DNA from: Planctomycetaceae bacterium
GTDB taxonomy: Bacteria; Planctomycetota; Planctomycetia; Pirellulales; Thermoguttaceae
Direction: 5' to 3'
Assembly (NCBI GenBank): GCA_031274385.1
Contig: JAISQH010000159.1
Coordinates: forward strand, 1-10,291
Length of the DNA: 10,291 nucleotides
A model generated the notes under the pieces. That model saw nothing but the letters and a program-made list of their open reading frames with translations. It made no database searches and had not been told where the DNA came from. Positions 6,881 through 10,291 of the stretch are shown piece by piece (the first letter of the stretch is position 1; the number at the start of each line of letters is the position of its first letter). Position numbers and translations under genes: made by a program.

Positions 6881-6921
6881 ACGAAACACGATCAAATAAC
6901 TTTTATTCGGTCGTGTTTCGT
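6881..6921 (+). terminator. Hairpin, possible terminator, after the Ser/Cys-rich gene
   Basis: ACGAAACACGA (6881-6891) is perfectly complementary to TCGTGTTTCGT (6911-6921), with a 19-base loop, starting 20 bases after the stop codon. The downstream T-run is weak, so it may be a 3'-end stabiliser or bidirectional barrier rather than a strict terminator. Confidence 0.5.
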
Positions 6922-6980
6922 CTATTTGTAATTCATAATCCGTAACGATTTAATCTATTGATTGTTCGATGGAAAATGCC
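6922..6980. other. Short gene-free stretch up to the first MITE-like element
   Basis: I see nothing coding here. Its last eight bases, AAAATGCC (6973-6980), are the left copy of the target duplication of the neighbouring element. Confidence 0.6.
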
Positions 6981-7260
6981 GTAACTGTCTGTTTTGTTTT
7001 TCAAGTTTGCGCACGAAGAACACAAAGAGGATATTTTAGTTTTGTCAACAGATTTTACAGATTTAACAGATTTTACGATTCGTTTTTTATAAAAATCTGT
7101 TCAATCTGCGTCATCTGTTGACAATAATGGAACAAGTCTATTTATTTTCGTTGCGAATAAAGACATAAAAGGTGCAAAGAAAATCAATCCGTTTAGAATC
7201 AAAATCTTCGTGTTCTTTGTGCCTTTGTGCGAAACATTAAAAAACAAAATAGGCAGTTAC
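6981..7260. mobile_element. MITE-like element A (280 bp) with perfect 8-bp target duplication
   Basis: The ends are imperfect terminal inverted repeats of about 50 bases (6981-7027 and 7206-7260). Both begin GTAACTG, then a T-rich run, then a TTGCGCAC/TTCGCAC-AAAG-type segment. The element is flanked by exact direct repeats AAAATGCC at 6973-6980 and 7261-7268. It contains no transposase and no plausible gene. GTAA termini with 8-base target duplications are the known signature of the IS66 family, so mobilisation by an IS66-type transposase elsewhere is a reasonable inference. A second palindrome is nested inside it at 7042-7124. A related element lies at 7666-8004. Confidence 0.82.
7042..7124. 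repeat. Nested palindrome built from ACAGATTT-type units
   Basis: The left arm (7042-7074) and right arm (7091-7124) are inverted copies with only a few mismatches, sharing the end TTGTCAACAGAT. The arms carry a short tandem ACAGATTT-like motif. It lies wholly inside element A and looks like a separate dispersed repeat that inserted into it or was carried with it. Confidence 0.75.
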
Positions 7261-7310
7261 AAAATGCCGTCTTTTTATCGGATGTTCCTTTGGTTGCGTT
7301 GGAATTGGGT

Positions 7311-7593
7311 TTAATCCGATGCCATTTCTGTTTGGAGCATTGCAGAGGCAGCGAGGAAAATTTCTTCTTCCCGTGTGGTCATTTTACCATCGTTCCACAA
7401 CACCGATTGAAAGGCTTGGAGGCATTTTGTCCGAATCGGTAACGAAGCATCTTGTAACCGTTGCAAAGCGGCATCGAATGTCCGAAAGGTACAATCGTTG
7501 ATCGGAAGTAATTTGCCGTGCAATACCGTACAGCGCAAACCAACCGGTTCGCCGTCTTGCCTGTCGTTGTTGCTCGAAAAAATCCGTGATCAT
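7311..7593 (-). pseudogene. Internally deleted remnant of an M48-type membrane peptidase gene
   Basis: Two frames on the minus strand carry the two ends of what looks like one gene. From the ATG at 7593 one frame reads DFFEQQRQARRRTGWFALYG, which resembles the N-terminus of large multi-pass M48 zinc peptidases. A second frame, entered about 7500-7530, reads FDAALQRLQ, then LWNDGKMTTREEEIF and a stop at 7311-7313; this resembles the C-terminal helical segment of the same proteins. The HExxH catalytic site, the membrane helices and everything else in between (several hundred residues in intact relatives) are missing, and the join changes frame. The assignment rests on recalled family resemblance. 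The alternative is a short TerB-like orphan protein of about 75 residues from the TTG at 7538. Transposon-like elements lie on both sides. Confidence 0.5.
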
Positions 7594-7665
7594 TTCAAAA
7601 TTTCTTTCACAATAATTTGTAACCTTTTACGGACATTTTATTTTTCACAACGAAAATCATAGATT
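7594..7665. other. AT-rich gap between the pseudogene and element B
   Basis: I see nothing coding here. Its last eight bases, CATAGATT, partly match the flank on the other side of element B. Confidence 0.5.
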
Positions 7666-8004
7666 GTAACAGTCTATTTTTTCATTTGCGCGCAAAGACG
7701 CAAAGAATCAAACGAGCATCTTTATCATATCCGGTTATCTATTTCATTGTGGCGTTTTTTCATTTTAGAGGATTTTTAAAAATGAAAAACGAGGATTCTA
7801 CCACGAAAAACACGAAATTTCACAAAAAAATGGAACAAATTGATTTGTATATTTTTTATAACATGAAGTTATAAAAATCTTCCTTGAGTAAAATAATTGA
7901 GTAAAATAATAATGAACACCGTCAAAAACAGAACAAGTTAAAACTAACCTTGAATTTCTTTGCATCTTTGTGCGCAATCCTTAAAAATTAAAAGAAACAG
8001 TTAC
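7666..8004. mobile_element. MITE-like element B (339 bp), related to element A
   Basis: The left end (7666-7707) begins GTAACAGTCTATTTTTT, followed by TTTGCGCGCAAAGACGCAAAG. The right end (7956-8004, read on the minus strand) begins GTAACTG, followed later by TTGCGCACAAAGATGCAAAG. The termini match those of element A in order and spacing; the interior is different. The flanks CATAGATT (7658-7665) and TATGGATT (8005-8012) agree at six of eight positions, consistent with an older, decayed target duplication. The small open frames inside translate repeat sequence and are not convincing genes. The right end is 17 bases from the glnS stop codon, so the element supplies the glnS 3' region. Confidence 0.72.
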
Positions 8005-8021
8005 TATGGATTTGATTTTGT

Positions 8022-9722
8022 TCATGATCCTTTTTTCTCAATTTTCGCCCACGAATCGCGGAGCGAAACGGTACGGTTGAACACCAACTTGCCCGGTTTC
8101 GAATCGACGGAATCAACGCAAAAATATCCGATTCGCTCGAATTGGTACCGATCTTGCGGCAATGCTTCCGCCAAGCCCGGCTCCAACTTGGCATCCGAAA
8201 TAATCTCCAACGAATTTTTGTTCAGATATTCTTTGTAATCCGTCGGGTCTTGCGGATCGTCCGGGTTTTCTTTTGTGAACAACCGGTCATAAAGCCGAAC
8301 TTCCGCATTCAGCGCGTGTTCCGCACTGACCCAATGGATTGTACCTTGCACACGGCGACCATCCGCCGATGTTCCGCCGCGCGTTTCGGGATCGTAATTG
8401 CAGTGGACTTCCGTAACATTTCCGTCTGCGTCTTTCACACAACCGGTACAGATGACATAATAAGCGTAACGCAAACGGACTTCCTGACCCGGTGTCAGGC
8501 GAAAATATTTTTTCGGTGCGTTTTCTATAAAATCGTCACGCTCAATGTACAAAATGTTCGAAAACGGAACCAACCGCGTCCCGTCTGCTTCATTTTCGGG
8601 ATTGTTCACCGCTTCGAGTTGCTCGGTTTTTCCTTCGGGATAATTATCGATAACAAGTTTGATCGGATGCAAAACGCCCATCCTTCGCAATGCCCGTTTG
8701 TTGAGGTCTTCCCGAATCGCGTTTTCGAGTTTTACAACATCAATGATGCTGTTCATTTTTGCAACACCGATTTCGCGACAAAAAGCCCGAATTGCTTCCG
8801 GCGTGTAACCGCGCCGACGAAAGCCGCAGATTGTCGGCATGCGCGGGTCGCTCCAACCGGAAACAAGCCCGCCTTTGACGAGTTCCAATAGTTTTCGCTT
8901 ACTCATAACGGTGTACGTTAAATTCAGCCGGGCAAATTCGTATTGATGCGGACGCCAAACGTCATCGAGGTTGTCAAGAAACCAATCGTACAACGGGCGA
9001 TGATGCTCAAATTCCAGCGTACAAATCGAGTGGGTGATTTTTTCAATGCTGTCTTCGAGACCATGTGCCCAGTCATACATCGGATAGATAATCCATTTTG
9101 CTCCGGTGCGGTGATGTTCCGATTTCACAATACGGTACATGACGGGATCGCGCATATTGAAGTTCGGCGATCCGAGATCAATTTTTGCACGAAGGGTTCG
9201 CGTTCCTTCTTCGAACTCACCGGCTCGCATTTTTCGGAAAAGTTCGAGATTTTTTTCCGGCGAAAATTCCCGACCGGCACTTGGTTTCATCGGACGATCC
9301 GGCGTACCGCGATTGTCACGCATTTCGTCCGGCGTTTGATCGCAAACGTAAGCCTTTCCTTTTTTGATAAGTTCCTCCGCCCAGTGATACATCTGTTCGA
9401 AGTAATCGGAAGCGTAACGGATACGTCCGGTCAAATCTTCACCGGTAATCCATTGCACATCTTCGATAATGGATTCAACGTATTCCGTTTCCTCTTTGGA
9501 GGGGTTGGTATCGTCGAAGCGAAGCGTAAAATCTCCATTGTATTTCTTTGCCAAACCGAAGTTGAGGCAAATACTTTTAGCGTGTCCAATGTGCAGATAG
9601 CCATTCGGTTCCGGCGGAAACCGAGTCGCAATCCGCCCGCCGTTCTTGCCGGCTTTGAGATCGTCCTCAATAATCTGCTCAATAAAATTTAACGAACGAA
9701 ATTCGGAAGGTTCAGTAGTCAT
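8022..9722 (-). CDS. glnS: Glutaminyl-tRNA synthetase
   Basis: This 566-residue class I aminoacyl-tRNA synthetase charges tRNA-Gln with glutamine using ATP, in the cytoplasm. Seen: the HIGH signature in PPEPNGYLHIGHAKS (about 36-50); the GlnRS-specific RFDDTNPSKE region; the KMSKS-equivalent VMSKRKL near residue 270; and a full C-terminal anticodon-binding beta-barrel region ending DSWAKIEKKGS. Length and architecture match bacterial GlnRS rather than the shorter GluRS. The ATG at 9722 is preceded directly by an in-frame TTG (9725); no clear ribosome site precedes either, and I prefer the ATG. Presence of GlnRS means Gln-tRNA can be made directly, not only through the GatCAB amidotransferase route. 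The gene lies 59 bases downstream of a methyltransferase gene on the same strand. Confidence 0.97.
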   Translation of the reverse strand: MTTEPSEFRSLNFIEQIIEDDLKAGKNGGRIATRFPPEPNGYLHIGHAKSICLNFGLAKKYNGDFTLRFDDTNPSKEETEYVESIIEDVQWITGEDLTGRIRYASDYFEQMYHWAEELIKKGKAYVCDQTPDEMRDNRGTPDRPMKPSAGREFSPEKNLELFRKMRAGEFEEGTRTLRAKIDLGSPNFNMRDPVMYRIVKSEHHRTGAKWIIYPMYDWAHGLEDSIEKITHSICTLEFEHHRPLYDWFLDNLDDVWRPHQYEFARLNLTYTVMSKRKLLELVKGGLVSGWSDPRMPTICGFRRRGYTPEAIRAFCREIGVAKMNSIIDVVKLENAIREDLNKRALRRMGVLHPIKLVIDNYPEGKTEQLEAVNNPENEADGTRLVPFSNILYIERDDFIENAPKKYFRLTPGQEVRLRYAYYVICTGCVKDADGNVTEVHCNYDPETRGGTSADGRRVQGTIHWVSAEHALNAEVRLYDRLFTKENPDDPQDPTDYKEYLNKNSLEIISDAKLEPGLAEALPQDRYQFERIGYFCVDSVDSKPGKLVFNRTVSLRDSWAKIEKKGS

Positions 9723-9749
9723 CAATGGGTAAATTGGTAAAAGTTAATT

Positions 9750-9780
9750 AAACAACGCCGACTGTAATACGGTGTTTTGT
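9750..9780 (-). terminator. Weak hairpin between the methyltransferase and glnS
   Basis: Arms 9770-9780 and 9750-9760 pair over 11 positions with two mismatches around a 9-base loop. On the minus strand they are followed by TTAATT-type AT-rich sequence. It could partly terminate the methyltransferase transcript before glnS. Confidence 0.35.
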
Positions 9781-9781
9781 T

Positions 9782-10291
9782 CTACGTTTTTTGTTTCGGC
9801 TTGAAATTCAAAACAAGAGCTTCAAGCATTGCGGATCGGTTGGATTCTTTTGCGCCGACGTGATAAAAATGTTCTTTGGTAATAATATTGAACGTGTTCC
9901 ACAACGATTTCAATGTTTTGTTTTCGCGATATTGGTTACTGTGCCATGTTGATAGAATGAACCTTGCCTTTGTTTTCGACAAAGCACCAAACAATCGGTT
10001 CTCGTCCGCCTCCGTCCACGAATCAAAATAATCAACATGCCGCCCAAGATACGGAGGATCACAATAAATAAAATCGTTTTCAGCAGCATTGGATATTATC
10101 GTTTCAAAATCATTGCAAACAAATTCCCATTGAAAATGCTGAAACGCTTCTTGGAATTGGGCAATCTGATTGACAATTTTTGTGATATAAGCCTGTGCAA
10201 ACCGCGCCGGCTTCCGACAAAATGGAACATTGAATTTGCCCTTACTATTAAAACGAATCAACCCGTTGAAGCAAGCCCGCGACAAGAAAAG
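9782..10291 (-). CDS. Dam-type (D12 class) DNA N6-adenine methyltransferase, C-terminal part
   Basis: The frame is open from the right window edge to the TAG at 9784-9782, giving 169 residues of the C-terminal half or more; the start lies outside the window. Seen: CFNGLIRFNSKGKFNVPFC near the visible start, a conserved Dam-family segment; the catalytic DPPY in DFIYCDPPYLGR; and a terminal NRSAMLEALVLNF strand typical of D12 enzymes. The N-terminal AdoMet-binding FxGxG motif would be upstream of the window. The family methylates adenine N6, often in GATC, either as an orphan regulator or as part of a restriction-modification system. No nuclease gene lies downstream, since glnS follows; a partner could be upstream, off the window. 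The specificity cannot be read from this fragment. Confidence 0.92.
   Translation of the reverse strand, partial: LFLSRACFNGLIRFNSKGKFNVPFCRKPARFAQAYITKIVNQIAQFQEAFQHFQWEFVCNDFETIISNAAENDFIYCDPPYLGRHVDYFDSWTEADENRLFGALSKTKARFILSTWHSNQYRENKTLKSLWNTFNIITKEHFYHVGAKESNRSAMLEALVLNFKPKQKT

Noticed and set aside
7686..7874. Open frame inside element B with a start and a weak upstream purine stretch
   Set aside because: Its sequence is mostly a translation of dispersed repeat text (ACCACGAAAAACACGAAA-like) within a MITE-like element.
6861..8021. Possible CRISPR array or tRNA cluster in the gene-free stretch
   Set aside because: There are no regularly spaced direct repeats and no cloverleaf-like segments. 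The repeats present are inverted element ends and a nested palindrome.
8142..9692. Two 249-codon plus-strand frames opposite glnS
   Set aside because: They are antisense shadows of a strongly recognised glutaminyl-tRNA synthetase, with no ribosome site or recognisable motif.

Overview
This window looks like a piece of a moderately AT-rich bacterial chromosome, most probably from a planctomycete-like lineage. That inference rests on gene content: a multi-pass, DUF4175-like envelope protein with a PPYTGLP motif, a secreted LTxEQ-repeat protein, and the remains of an M48-type membrane peptidase gene. It is not based on any database search. Codon usage looks uniform across the housekeeping genes, so I see no clear boundary of recently acquired DNA.

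Layout. Positions 1-2440 (minus strand) hold most of a large membrane-anchored protein. Its C-terminal third is an extreme Gln/Asn/Lys/Glu/Asp-rich tail that runs into an (AAT)n poly-Asn microsatellite at the window edge. A 279-base gap follows with a GC-rich inverted repeat (2583-2694). Next on the minus strand are cheW (2720-3259) and ispD (3353-4090). The divergent space between ispD and the next gene (4091-4659) contains a 216-base bipartite inverted hairpin element. On the plus strand come a secreted Spy/CpxP-like LTxEQ protein (4660-5574, with a good terminator), a 14-cysteine probable lipoprotein (5797-6381) and a Ser/Cys-rich small protein (6483-6860, ending in a hairpin).

From 6861 to 8021 there is no intact gene. 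The stretch holds two related MITE-like elements of 280 and 339 bases. Both have GTAAC termini; the first has a perfect 8-base target duplication, the second an imperfect one. Between them lies an internally deleted remnant of an M48-type peptidase gene. The first element contains a second, nested palindrome. The window closes on the minus strand with glnS (8022-9722) and the C-terminal part of a Dam-type adenine methyltransferase running off the right edge.

The genes do not form one pathway: glnS (translation), ispD (isoprenoid precursors), cheW (chemosensory coupling) and the methyltransferase are independent functions. The most notable content is in the intergenic DNA, where four of the larger gaps carry structured, repeat-like elements. 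Two neighbouring cysteine-rich proteins of unknown function are the best candidates for undescribed protein biology.
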